From the NCBI RefSeq assembly GCF_004343255.1, contig NZ_SMDD01000001.1, positions 1,009,284-1,073,283 on the forward strand: a stretch of DNA of 64,000 nt. The letters run 5' to 3'. Shown here piece by piece: positions 55,458-63,931 of this stretch. The position numbers and the translations under genes were made by a program. Every line of letters begins with the position of its first letter. Position 1 is the first letter of the stretch. This DNA comes from Laceyella sacchari (GTDB lineage Bacteria > Bacillota > Bacilli > Thermoactinomycetales > Thermoactinomycetaceae). The notes under the pieces are model-generated. The model saw nothing but the letters and a program-made list of their open reading frames with translations. It made no database searches and was not told the origin of the DNA.

Positions 55458-56860
55458 TGAAACGGCCAAGATTGCTGATTGCCGGGACAGGCAGTGGCGT
55501 AGGAAAGACGACGATCACCTTGGGCGTCATGGCGGCTTTCCGGCGCCGAGGACTGAAAGTGCAGGGGTTCAAGTGCGGTCCCGACTATATTGATCCTACT
55601 TACCACACGGCGGTGACAGGTAGGGTGTCGCGCAATGTGGACACCTGGATGTTAACCGAGGAGAACATGCGCGAATGTTTCATCCGCGGCAGTGACGGAG
55701 CTGATTTGTCCGTGGTCGAAGGAGTAATGGGGTTGTACGACGGCAAAGATCCGCTCAGCGACCAAGGCAGTAGCGCTTCGATTGCCATGGCGCTCGACTG
55801 CCCAGTCATCCTCGTGGTGAATGTACACAGCATGGCCCGCAGTGCGGCGGCGGTTGTGTTAGGATACCAGCGGTTAAATCCCCAGGTGGCGATTAGGGGA
55901 GTGATTGCCAACCGGGCGGGAAGCGAAGGGCATTACCGGTTGGTGAAAGCGGCGATTGAGCAAGAATGCGGCATTCCGGTATTGGGTTGGTTAGCCCGGG
56001 ATGAGTCGATGACGTTGCCGGAACGCCACTTGGGACTGGTGCCTGCGGTTGAACGTGGGGAATGCGAGGAATTGTTTGCCCAATTGGCTGACAAGGTCGA
56101 ACAAGGTGTGGATATGGAGCGTTTGCTCGCGATTGCGCAAGATACCCCTCCTCTATCGATGCCATCATCCTCATATCTGGATGCGGTGCCTGTTGTGCCG
56201 GGAGCGCCGGTGGTGGCGGTGGCGAAAGATTCTGCTTTTCATTTTTATTATCCAGAAAACCTGGAGTTATTGGAGCGATTGGGGGCGAAGTTGGTGTATT
56301 TTAGCCCGTTGGCTGACGAAGCCGTGCCGGAAGAAGCGGATGGCCTGTTGATCGGCGGAGGCTTCCCCGAAGAGTTTGCGGAACGCTTATCCCGCAATGA
56401 ACGGGCCAAACAGTCCATCCGTCGTTTCATCCAGCACGGGAAGCCCGTGTTTGCAGAGTGTGGTGGATATATGTATTTGGCGCGATCCATTGAAACCACT
56501 TCGGGGCAAGTATATCCCATGGTCGGCTTCATCCCCGGTCGTGTGCGGATGCAACACCGCTTAAGTGCATTGGGATATCGGGAAGTGCGGGCCACGGACG
56601 ACAACTTGTTATTTGCCAAGGGCGAGTCGGTTCGTGGGCATGAATTCCATTACTCTTCGCTGGAGCCTGAGGCCGGATCGACCTGGCCGTTTGCTTACAC
56701 AAGTGAGGGACGGCGAGGGGAGATGAAGGAAGGGTATGCCCAAGCCAACGTGTTGGCCGGGTACACACACCTCCACTTTGTTTCCAATCCGCGCATAGCC
56801 GCTCGCTTTTTGCAACAATGCACAAAAGCCCGGCAACAAAGGAGTGGGGAATATGCCTGA
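55454..56860 (+). CDS. cbiA: Cobyrinic acid a,c-diamide synthase
   Basis: Glutamine-dependent amidation of the a and c side chains. 468 residues: P-loop GTGSGVGKTT near the N-terminus, KCGPDYIDPTYH, VEGVMGLYDG, then a class I glutamine amidotransferase domain (LLIGGGFPEEFA, catalytic Cys in FAECGGYMYLA). Overlaps cbiG by 4 nt and cobO by 8 nt. Confidence 0.94.
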   Translation: MMKRPRLLIAGTGSGVGKTTITLGVMAAFRRRGLKVQGFKCGPDYIDPTYHTAVTGRVSRNVDTWMLTEENMRECFIRGSDGADLSVVEGVMGLYDGKDPLSDQGSSASIAMALDCPVILVVNVHSMARSAAAVVLGYQRLNPQVAIRGVIANRAGSEGHYRLVKAAIEQECGIPVLGWLARDESMTLPERHLGLVPAVERGECEELFAQLADKVEQGVDMERLLAIAQDTPPLSMPSSSYLDAVPVVPGAPVVAVAKDSAFHFYYPENLELLERLGAKLVYFSPLADEAVPEEADGLLIGGGFPEEFAERLSRNERAKQSIRRFIQHGKPVFAECGGYMYLARSIETTSGQVYPMVGFIPGRVRMQHRLSALGYREVRATDDNLLFAKGESVRGHEFHYSSLEPEAGSTWPFAYTSEGRRGEMKEGYAQANVLAGYTHLHFVSNPRIAARFLQQCTKARQQRSGEYA

Positions 56861-57407
56861 GCGAGCTGAAGCCGGCCGGCAAGGATTGACACTGGTTTAT
56901 ACTGGGGACGGCAAAGGAAAAACGACGGCGGCGCTGGGACTCGCCTTGCGAGCGGTGGGCCGGGGGCAACGGGTGGGGATTTGGCAATTCATCAAATCGC
57001 CGCAACGCACCTACGGTGAACAATTGGCGCTGAAAAAACTGGGCGTGGAGGTGCGACCACTGGGCGTCGGCTTCACTTGGACCAAAACACCGGAAGAGCA
57101 TCGCACCGCATTGGCAGAGGCTTGGATGGTGGTAAAAGAGCGGGTCATGAGCGGAGAGTATGATGTCGCTATTCTCGATGAAATCAACAATGCATTGGCG
57201 ATCACTTCGTTCTCCATCGACGATGTTTTGCCGCGGGCGGAAGTGCTGTCCTTGATCGAACAGCGGCCGAAGCATACGCATTTGGTGCTGACGGGGCGCA
57301 ACGCCTTGCCGGAAGTGGTGGAACGTGCTGATCTGGTGTCGCGGATCGAACCGGTGAAACATTATTATGATGCCGGTGTGTCCGCTGTCAAGGGGATTGA
57401 ATTCTAG
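56853..57407 (+). CDS. cobO: Cob(I)yrinic acid a,c-diamide adenosyltransferase
   Basis: Adds the 5'-deoxyadenosyl group to the corrinoid. 184 residues from ATG 56853 (AAAGGAG 10 nt upstream). N-terminal P-loop YTGDGKGKTTAALGLALRA, WQFIKSP, DEINNAL, LTGRNALPEVVERADLVS match the CobA/BtuR family. The stop TAG lies within CTAG at the edge of a MITE copy, so the last codons abut a mobile element. Confidence 0.93.
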   Translation: MPERAEAGRQGLTLVYTGDGKGKTTAALGLALRAVGRGQRVGIWQFIKSPQRTYGEQLALKKLGVEVRPLGVGFTWTKTPEEHRTALAEAWMVVKERVMSGEYDVAILDEINNALAITSFSIDDVLPRAEVLSLIEQRPKHTHLVLTGRNALPEVVERADLVSRIEPVKHYYDAGVSAVKGIEF

Positions 57408-57540
57408 AGTGTGTCTGGCAAATCAAGTTAGTGGGAAAGAAGTGGCGGAAAAACCTTTTCTCGAGGAGCGCCGATGCACAAGTGAAGCGAATGAGAAAAT
57501 GGTTTTGGAGCCGCTGGCCTATTCATCAGACACGCCCTAG
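57404..57540 (-). repeat. MITE-like element, copy 3 (137 bp, inverted)
   Basis: Same length as copy 1 but in reverse orientation, with roughly six differences. CTAG at both edges and terminal inverted repeats are kept. It occupies nearly the whole gap between cobO and the transporter gene, and its left CTAG supplies the cobO stop codon. Confidence 0.85.
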
Positions 57541-57570
57541 TTGAATACCATGCGAGGGGGAGATTGACTG

Positions 57571-58368
57571 ATGGGAGAATGGTCGTTGTTTGCATTGGTG
57601 TTCGCGTTGGGGCTGAAGCATGGGTTGGATGCGGATCATCTGGCCTGCATCGATGGATTGACGCGATATAATTGGCATAAACGGAATGCCAGGGCTCGTT
57701 GGGTAGGTACCTTTTTTTCATTGGGGCATGGATTGGTTGTCACTGGCGTTGCTGTCATCATTGGGGTCGTCAGTCAGATGTTCACCTTTCCGGATTATTT
57801 TGATGAAGTGGCTACCTGGATGTCCATTATCACTTTGTTAACGATTGGTACTCTCAATATATTTAATCTGCTGAAATGGACGAATAAGCAGAAGCCGTTT
57901 CAACCGCAAGGAGTGAAAGGGAAATGGATTCCTCGTTCTTTGCGAGAAACCAGCAATCCCTTTCTGATCGTCCTGATCGGCGGGGTGTTGGCTCTGGCTG
58001 CTGATACGGTGAGCCAAACATCTGTCTGGGCATTGGCCGCAGGCAATAATTCCGAGTGGATGCCCCTCATGCTGGGCGTGACGTTTACAGTGGGTATGGT
58101 GATCACGGATACACTTGATTCCGTCATCATCTACCGTTCCCTCAAAGGAAGTGATCAAACAAGCAAATGGGTATCACTTACCATGGGATGGTTGATTGTG
58201 CTGCTTGCTTACGGCATCGGTTTTTATGAGCTGTTCATCTATTTCAAACCGCAGGCGGAATTGGAGTTAGAATGGCTTGGCGTCGCTTTGTTCACTGTTT
58301 TCCTACTCTTCTTTCTCTTCATCGATTGGCAAAAAAAGGACGATGTGCGACGGGACGAAACGGCTTGA
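57571..58368 (+). CDS. NiCoT family nickel/cobalt transporter
   Basis: High-affinity uptake of Co2+ or Ni2+. 265 residues with seven to eight membrane helices. HGLDADH (17-23) in helix II is the metal-selectivity signature, followed by SLGHG in the next helix and TLDSVIIYRSL later. Next to the B12 operon, cobalt is the likely substrate (inference). GAGGGGGAG precedes the ATG. The MITE separates it from the riboswitch-controlled genes; no new terminator is visible between. Confidence 0.92.
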   Translation: MGEWSLFALVFALGLKHGLDADHLACIDGLTRYNWHKRNARARWVGTFFSLGHGLVVTGVAVIIGVVSQMFTFPDYFDEVATWMSIITLLTIGTLNIFNLLKWTNKQKPFQPQGVKGKWIPRSLRETSNPFLIVLIGGVLALAADTVSQTSVWALAAGNNSEWMPLMLGVTFTVGMVITDTLDSVIIYRSLKGSDQTSKWVSLTMGWLIVLLAYGIGFYELFIYFKPQAELELEWLGVALFTVFLLFFLFIDWQKKDDVRRDETA

Positions 58369-58418
58369 TTAGACAACGCTTTCTTTCAAACCAACCGGCG
58401 ATATAGTGGATGAAAGAA

Positions 58419-58456
58419 AACAGGATCGACACGGGAGTAAGTCGATCCTGTTATTT
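58419..58456 (+). terminator. Terminator after NiCoT gene
   Basis: A perfect 12-bp stem AACAGGATCGAC/GTCGATCCTGTT with a 10-nt loop and TATTT tail. Confidence 0.8.
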
Positions 58457-58600
58457 ATGCCCAAAAGGGTTTGTCAGCTATTTAGGGTTGTTTCAGCGTC
58501 ACGCATGTATGCAGCTGCCGGAGGAAGCGACAAGTATGTTTTCATATTCACGGTCATGCTTCCATATGTTAGTTAAAAAGGTTATGAGTGGGGGAACGAT

Positions 58601-59452
58601 ATGTCCTTAACCGTGTGGCAAGAACATCGTTTTTGGCTACAAATTCTATACGAACACGCGCTGTTTGTGTATGAGAATTTGTCACCAGGAGAAACGGAAG
58701 CGGTCACCCAAGCCTGCGCTTTTATGCATGAGTTTTGCGAGCTGCTGTCGGAGCTTTCTGGCATGGATCCCCATGCTCCAGTCCATGCGCCCACGAATGT
58801 GGGGTTTGCACAACGGGCGTATGCGGTGGCTAGTCGTTATTGCCAGTTTGAGGAAGGATTGCAAAAGAGGCGAATCAACAACGAGGTGGTGCTTTCGCTG
58901 TCACCCAGTTATTTTAACGGAACCTTGCTAGAAGCGAAGGAATACATTCGTTTGCTCTCGTACTATGTGAAAGGGATACAGCCCCCTCATTTGCCATTGT
59001 TGTCGCTGTTAAACACGTGGTTGATCGATCAGTTAGGGCATTCCATTCTGTTGATCAACATGCTTGATCCGTTGGAAACGATTGTGGCCACCCGATCCGA
59101 GCGATTCAGAAATCTTTTCAGATCCCTTTTGTCGCAAGCCCAGTCCATGGCTATGTTCCCTTATTCTGAATCCGAAATATACCCTCGCCTCGCTTTGTTG
59201 GGCCATGAAACGGCAGATGTGGTAAAGCGGTTTTACCGGTATGTGGAGACGGTTACCCGTTTATATCGCAAACGGCAAGTGTTGAATAAAACGACGTTAA
59301 GGTTTTTGGAGCATCATTTTAGTGAAACAAATTATTTCCTGATCAAGCTGAGTTACTATTTCCCAGACATCCAGCCATTGCCGGATGGTGGAAGGCTGTA
59401 TCAATCGGAAGATGACGAAGGAAGACCCCATTCCAGAGACGCTAAAAAGTGA
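58601..59452 (+). CDS. DUF2935 family protein
   Basis: 283 residues of two similar helical halves (about 5-130 and 140-270). EHRFWLQILYEHALFV at the start and EHHFSETNYFLIKLSYY near the end carry the Glu/His pattern of this metal-binding ferritin-like family. Function unknown; common in spore formers. GAGTGGGGG precedes the ATG. It ends 11 nt inside the convergent gerC gene. Confidence 0.82.
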   Translation: MSLTVWQEHRFWLQILYEHALFVYENLSPGETEAVTQACAFMHEFCELLSELSGMDPHAPVHAPTNVGFAQRAYAVASRYCQFEEGLQKRRINNEVVLSLSPSYFNGTLLEAKEYIRLLSYYVKGIQPPHLPLLSLLNTWLIDQLGHSILLINMLDPLETIVATRSERFRNLFRSLLSQAQSMAMFPYSESEIYPRLALLGHETADVVKRFYRYVETVTRLYRKRQVLNKTTLRFLEHHFSETNYFLIKLSYYFPDIQPLPDGGRLYQSEDDEGRPHSRDAKK

Positions 59453-60560
59453 TGCCATAGCTTTTGATCGTGACATGGGGGGTTACGCGGATATTGGCCT
59501 TGGCCAATGTTTCCGGCCAATTGTTTTGTACCTGTTTCCAAATGGAATAATGATACGCCTGCGCTACCCGGCCCAAGCCCATCGGGTCCAGTCGGTGATG
59601 TTGGATTTTGGTTATCAAGCGCTCAAGTTTTTGCTGCAATTGCTTTTCAATGGCCTGTTCCAATTTTCTTCTCTCGGTTTTCATGTCGAACGGGAAGGTG
59701 CGCTCAGAGAGATTGGCGGTTAAATCCACTTGAAACTCAAATAGAAACCTTCCTTTCGCATAAGCGGAGCTGATTTTGTGCCGGTTGACTGTCAGGCTCA
59801 CATTCATCTGGGATATCGTTGGATTGTTTGGTGCCATGTTGGGCGGAGCCGTAAACGACAGCTGCAAGGGGTATTCCGTTCGGTGCTGAAGCAGGAGTAA
59901 AAGCGAGCTTTCGTTTTGGTTGAGGGAAGTGGCGTATTTCCCGTCATTGTTCAGCAGAGCGGTGCCCGTAATTGCGTAATCTTGTCCCCGGATGCGCATT
60001 TCCGTGAGATAAGGTGTCACCCGGTTGTCCAACATTTGACCGCGAAAATCAATCACGCGGGTAAGCACGGTCGAACTGATTTGATGGGCCGCATCGATTG
60101 TGTCGCGGATGGCGATGCCCAAGCGGCCCTTGTCTTGAATCGCGATGTTTTGCAGATCTTCAAGCGAACCGTCCACGACGATCGTTCTGGCGTTGATTTC
60201 ACTTTTGGGATCGCGAAAAATCACGTCCAGAATAGGAAAGACATTGATTCGTTTCAACATCTGCTTACTGATGATCAGGTTTTGGATTTTGCCGGAGATG
60301 ACGTTTCCTTGGCTTTGTGAATTGAGCAGTTTTCTGTTTTGCCGAAACGACAAGGCGGTGGATTGCTCGAAATGCGTTTTTTTATTCGCCTCTTCGCGAA
60401 ATACGGGTGCAGAAGTGACAACGATAATCTTTCCCTCTTCATCCATATCCAACGCGACACTGAGCGGAATATCAGCGTCTTCCAAATAAAGCTGGTCACC
60501 GCAACCTGTAAGGGTCAACAGCGACAGGCAGACGAGAATAGCGTGACCCCAACGTTTCAC
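59442..60560 (-). CDS. gerC: Spore germination receptor lipoprotein subunit (Ger(x)C)
   Basis: About 372 residues from GTG 60560, behind AAAGGAGGAG. Signal peptide with lipobox LTGC, then the Ger(x)C layout: DIPLSVALDMDEEGKIIVVTSAPVF, NVFPILDVIFRDPKSEINARTIV, and a beta-rich C-terminal domain (ERTFPFDMKTERRKLEQAIEKQLQQKL). Located at the spore inner membrane in the A-B-C receptor. Overlaps gerB by 4 nt. The exact paralogue (GerAC, GerBC, GerKC) cannot be told. Confidence 0.88.
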   Translation of the reverse strand: MKRWGHAILVCLSLLTLTGCGDQLYLEDADIPLSVALDMDEEGKIIVVTSAPVFREEANKKTHFEQSTALSFRQNRKLLNSQSQGNVISGKIQNLIISKQMLKRINVFPILDVIFRDPKSEINARTIVVDGSLEDLQNIAIQDKGRLGIAIRDTIDAAHQISSTVLTRVIDFRGQMLDNRVTPYLTEMRIRGQDYAITGTALLNNDGKYATSLNQNESSLLLLLQHRTEYPLQLSFTAPPNMAPNNPTISQMNVSLTVNRHKISSAYAKGRFLFEFQVDLTANLSERTFPFDMKTERRKLEQAIEKQLQQKLERLITKIQHHRLDPMGLGRVAQAYHYSIWKQVQNNWPETLAKANIRVTPHVTIKSYGITF

Positions 60561-61654
60561 ATCGCTCTCCTCCTTTGGATCAGATGCCGCAATTGGCTGA
60601 CCGCCCACAAAAACGCGATAAAACCGAACATAATTAATCCTGCATGGGAAAGCCAATCCTGAAATTGTTCGATCCTTTCATTGGTCATGTCCAAAAAAAG
60701 GGAACTAATCGCGATGGCCGCCACCATGAAGAGTAACAGAGGATGGTACGTCGACTTGCGTGTCAGTTGCGTCAAGCCGCGCAATGCCAAATATAGATAT
60801 GGAATGACGGTCATCAACTGAATGATCGTATAAAAAGAGAGGAATAAGATTTCCAATCTCTCCAAAAAGGCGAACTGGATCGGTTTGAGCAAGGCCAGAG
60901 TTGGCCAGATCCACGTTTGTATTTCTCTGTCGCTGAAGATGATATTTGCCAAGATGATTACAAGCAAGTACACCAACATCGACATGGTACAGGCGATCAA
61001 AATGCCTTTCGTGGCCTTTTTTTTCTCTTGCAAGTAAGGATACAAGACGAAAGCCATCTCAAATCCGAGAAAGGGGGTAAGCGTCGATTGGACTCCGGTG
61101 ATAATCGGAAGCCACCCTTCTACGGCAATGGGCAAGAGATTGAGCCAGTACGCATGATGAACTGAAAATAGAAGCAGCATCGGCATCCACGAGCAGATCA
61201 AATAAACAAAGTCCGAGTAGTGGCCGATAGCGATGATGCCGTGCCGGCACAACATGTACACAGGGATCAAAAAAAGCACAAACAACAAAAAGGTGGAGGT
61301 GTTTGGCAAGATCCACACCTGGATCAGGAACAGGGTGGCGTATAATGTAGAGAAAGCAGCGTACAAGCCATACACCGCCCACAAGAAGGTGAAGGCGCCT
61401 CCCAACCATTTCCCGAAATAGATGGGCAAGATGTCAAATAAGGTTTTGTCGGGATGTTTTTTCATTATGTTAATGATCAACAGGCTGAAGACCATGGTAA
61501 TGAGCCAACCGATGAGGATGGAAATCCAGCTGTCCCTTCCTGCGAATTTCCCCACCTCGCGTGGAATTGACAATACGGCGATCCCGATTTGCGTTTTATA
61601 GATGGTGAATGTAAATTGGCTTAGTGACAATTGTCCCTTTTCCGGCATCTGCAT
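60557..61654 (-). CDS. gerB: Spore germination receptor permease subunit (GerB type)
   Basis: 365 residues, ten predicted helices, amino acid-polyamine-organocation fold. QLSLSQFTFTIYKTQIGIAVLSIPREVGKFAGRD opens the protein, typical of GerAB. It probably binds the germinant. Second gene of the operon, joined to gerA by a one-base stop/start overlap (TGATG). Confidence 0.9.
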   Translation of the reverse strand: MQMPEKGQLSLSQFTFTIYKTQIGIAVLSIPREVGKFAGRDSWISILIGWLITMVFSLLIINIMKKHPDKTLFDILPIYFGKWLGGAFTFLWAVYGLYAAFSTLYATLFLIQVWILPNTSTFLLFVLFLIPVYMLCRHGIIAIGHYSDFVYLICSWMPMLLLFSVHHAYWLNLLPIAVEGWLPIITGVQSTLTPFLGFEMAFVLYPYLQEKKKATKGILIACTMSMLVYLLVIILANIIFSDREIQTWIWPTLALLKPIQFAFLERLEILFLSFYTIIQLMTVIPYLYLALRGLTQLTRKSTYHPLLLFMVAAIAISSLFLDMTNERIEQFQDWLSHAGLIMFGFIAFLWAVSQLRHLIQRRRAM

Positions 61655-63171
61655 CAGTTCTTCCCACTCTTTCCACTGTGGCTTTGTCTTTTTCTTTGCC
61701 GGGGATCGGCTGAGATCGGGCGCTTATCCATTTTCCACAAGGGCACCCGGTACCAAGTATCTTTCCAATCGGGGAGACGGATGGGAGCGATCGGGCTACC
61801 ATAAGGGTATCCCAACGAAGTGGTCGTCACGATGTGGATAGAAAGAATCATCAACCCAATGGCAATACCCACCATCCCGAACATCGAAGCGATGATCATC
61901 AGTGGGAAGCGAATCAGGCGGATTGCCGAGGCCATGTCGTAGTTGGGGATGATGTAGGAAGAGATCGCTGTCAATGCCACGACGATCACCATGATGTTGC
62001 TCACAATACCGGCTTGAACCGCCGCCTGCCCGATGACGATCCCCCCGACCACCCCGATAGTTTGTCCGATTGGTGATGGAAGTCGCACACCAGCCTCCCG
62101 AATCATTTCAATGGTTACTTCCATGATGAATGCTTCCAACAAAGGAGGAAAAGGAACCCTTTCCCTGGATATGCCGATGGAGATCAACAAGTCGATTGGC
62201 AAGATTTCATAGTTAAAAGAGATGGTAGCGATATAAAACGCTGGCAAACTGATGGCGATGAGGAAAGCGAAAAAACGCAAGAAACGTAAGAAGGAAGCCA
62301 GAATCCAGCGTGCGCTGTAATCATCCACGTTTTGGAAGAAAGAGGTGAAGTTCATCGGACCCACCAGCGCTACGGGGGAGTGATCGGCGATGATGACGAT
62401 CCGCCCTTGCAGCAACTGAGAGACAATCGTGTCTGGCCGCTCTGTCTGCATAAACTGGGGAAAAACGGTAAACCAATGATCCTCCAGATAATCCTCCAGT
62501 TCCCCGGCGTTGATCAGCGCATCAATTTTGATGCGATTGATCCGGTTTTCCAATTCCTTTACCAGTTCCGGTTGGCAAATGTCACGCAAATAGAGGAGGA
62601 ACACGGTGGTTTGGCTCCGCTCCCCGACAAGAGTCTTTGTCAACATTAACTCTCGGTGGGGCAAGTAACGCCGGATCATGGCGATATTCATCCCCACAGT
62701 TTCTACCAAGCCTTGGTGTCCACCTTTGAGCGTCGATTCTACTTGGGGTTCTTTGATGGACCGTTGCGGCCATCCTTGCGTGTTAAATATGATCGCCCAC
62801 GATTTCCCATCCACCAACAACACGCTTTTCCCTATAAAGATGGATGATTCGATTTGGTCCATATCGCGTGTAGTTGATGTTTGGTGAATAGGGATGCTGT
62901 CTGGGTCAAATGCTGTATTTTCGATCATCAAGGGGCGTAAGATTTGATCATTGATCGCCGTTTTGTCGACCAGATTTTCCAAGTATATTAGAACAGCTTT
63001 TTGTCCAGAGGCGTTTCGCATCTCCTTGATGATCAAATCGGGGGAAGAAGCAAACCGCTGTTTCAAGGCGTCCACATTTTCGGCCAGTTTGGTGGAGACA
63101 GAAGCTTCACTTGTCTGGGTGTCCCGTTTTTGTCTGCGATTTATTTTTCCGAATCGAAAAAACACCCTCAT
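61654..63171 (-). CDS. gerA: Spore germination receptor subunit (GerA type)
   Basis: 505 residues: a cytosolic N-terminal part (to about 300), then five or six membrane helices. RRYLPHRELMLTKTLVGERSQT, PFPPLLEAFIMEVTIEMIREAGVRLPSPIGQTIGVVGGIVIGQAAV and IRFPLMIIASMFG are GerA-family signatures. First gene of the operon. The start could also be GTG 63165. A CATAATA on the minus strand (63241-63235) resembles a sigma-G -10, but I see no -35 to match. Confidence 0.92.
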   Translation of the reverse strand: MRVFFRFGKINRRQKRDTQTSEASVSTKLAENVDALKQRFASSPDLIIKEMRNASGQKAVLIYLENLVDKTAINDQILRPLMIENTAFDPDSIPIHQTSTTRDMDQIESSIFIGKSVLLVDGKSWAIIFNTQGWPQRSIKEPQVESTLKGGHQGLVETVGMNIAMIRRYLPHRELMLTKTLVGERSQTTVFLLYLRDICQPELVKELENRINRIKIDALINAGELEDYLEDHWFTVFPQFMQTERPDTIVSQLLQGRIVIIADHSPVALVGPMNFTSFFQNVDDYSARWILASFLRFLRFFAFLIAISLPAFYIATISFNYEILPIDLLISIGISRERVPFPPLLEAFIMEVTIEMIREAGVRLPSPIGQTIGVVGGIVIGQAAVQAGIVSNIMVIVVALTAISSYIIPNYDMASAIRLIRFPLMIIASMFGMVGIAIGLMILSIHIVTTTSLGYPYGSPIAPIRLPDWKDTWYRVPLWKMDKRPISADPRQRKRQSHSGKSGKN

Positions 63172-63270
63172 TCACCTCTATCCGCCCACGCGTGAAATGT
63201 TCCTATGAAGCATAGTCTTTGTTATTGTCAGGTTTATTATGAATGTCTTGCTAGATACAATGGGCATGAT

Positions 63271-63305
63271 GAAAAAGCCACCTCACTCGAGCCAGTGAGG
63301 TGGCT
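63271..63305 (-). terminator. Terminator of the His/Lys-rich gene
   Basis: Minus strand: AGCCACCTCACT, loop GGCTCG, AGTGAGGTGGCT, TTTTTC. It ends the 63322-63579 transcript before the gerA promoter region. Confidence 0.85.
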
Positions 63306-63321
63306 GTCTGACGAAACCGGC

Positions 63322-63579
63322 TTAATAGCCGTAGTGATGATAGTAGTGGTGCTTTTTGTGATGGTCGTGTTTTTTGTGATGGTCGTGTTTTTTGTGGTGA
63401 TGTTTTTTGTGATGATGTTTTTTCTTGCCTTTTTTGTGGAGATCGATGTCGATGTCAATGTAGATGTTGTTTTTATTGGAGTTTTTGTTGGAGTTTTTGT
63501 TCACATTGACACCCTTCTTGCTGGAATGCTTCTTTTTGTGGTGATGGTCTTCCCAGCAGAAAAAGTAAGCGTTGTACAT
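63322..63579 (-). CDS. His/Lys-rich low-complexity protein, possible spore coat component
   Basis: 85 residues: a short head MYNAYFFCWEDHHHKKKH, an Asn/Lys and Ile/Asp segment, then repeated HHHKK and DHHKK units and HHYYHHYGY at the end. A clear AAAGGAGAG precedes the ATG and a strong terminator follows, so it is a real gene although the opposite strand is also open. The composition resembles small spore coat or metal-binding proteins; next to a germination operon, a spore role is inferred only. Confidence 0.75.
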   Translation of the reverse strand: MYNAYFFCWEDHHHKKKHSSKKGVNVNKNSNKNSNKNNIYIDIDIDLHKKGKKKHHHKKHHHKKHDHHKKHDHHKKHHYYHHYGY

Positions 63580-63687
63580 GCGAATCTCTCCTTTTGAAAA
63601 TGATATTTAGTAGACTTGACCGGTCGGCTTCGATCAAATCTACCATTGATATATAGATATGTTTTTAGAAGAAAAAGGAGAGGGCGC

Positions 63688-63858
63688 ATGCCGCAGCAAA
63701 TATGTCCAATTTGTACGCAAAATAAAGAAGATTTCAAGGGTTTCTCGGCAAAGGTTCTACACAACTTTTCGAATACTTGCTATGTTAAAAGAGTAATAAC
63801 TAATACTACATGTTATTGCGAAAGCCATTTGCTATGGAACAGGGAGCCAATCAAATAG
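63688..63858 (+). CDS. Cys-rich mini-protein
   Basis: 56 residues from ATG 63688 with AAAAGGAGAGG upstream. It has CPIC (6-9), then C near 34 and CYC near 46-48, a possible zinc-binding knot. Basic C-terminus. Not recognised. Read divergently from the His/Lys-rich gene. Confidence 0.6.
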   Translation: MPQQICPICTQNKEDFKGFSAKVLHNFSNTCYVKRVITNTTCYCESHLLWNREPIK

Positions 63859-63931
63859 ACATAGAATTCCCTTCCTGATCTTTTTCTAGCAGATGGCTTT
63901 TGAAATAACCGCAAAGAAAGGTTCTGAGAAG

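Noticed and set aside
63235-63241. Sigma-G promoter for gerA
   Set aside because: CATAATA fits a -10, but I found no suitable -35 at the right distance, so it was not listed as a promoter.
63205-63597. Long hydrophobic plus-strand ORF (Val/Phe/Met-rich)
   Set aside because: It is the antisense of the His/Lys-rich gene: CAC/AAG-type repeats read as GTG/CTT. The minus frame has the ribosome binding site and terminator.
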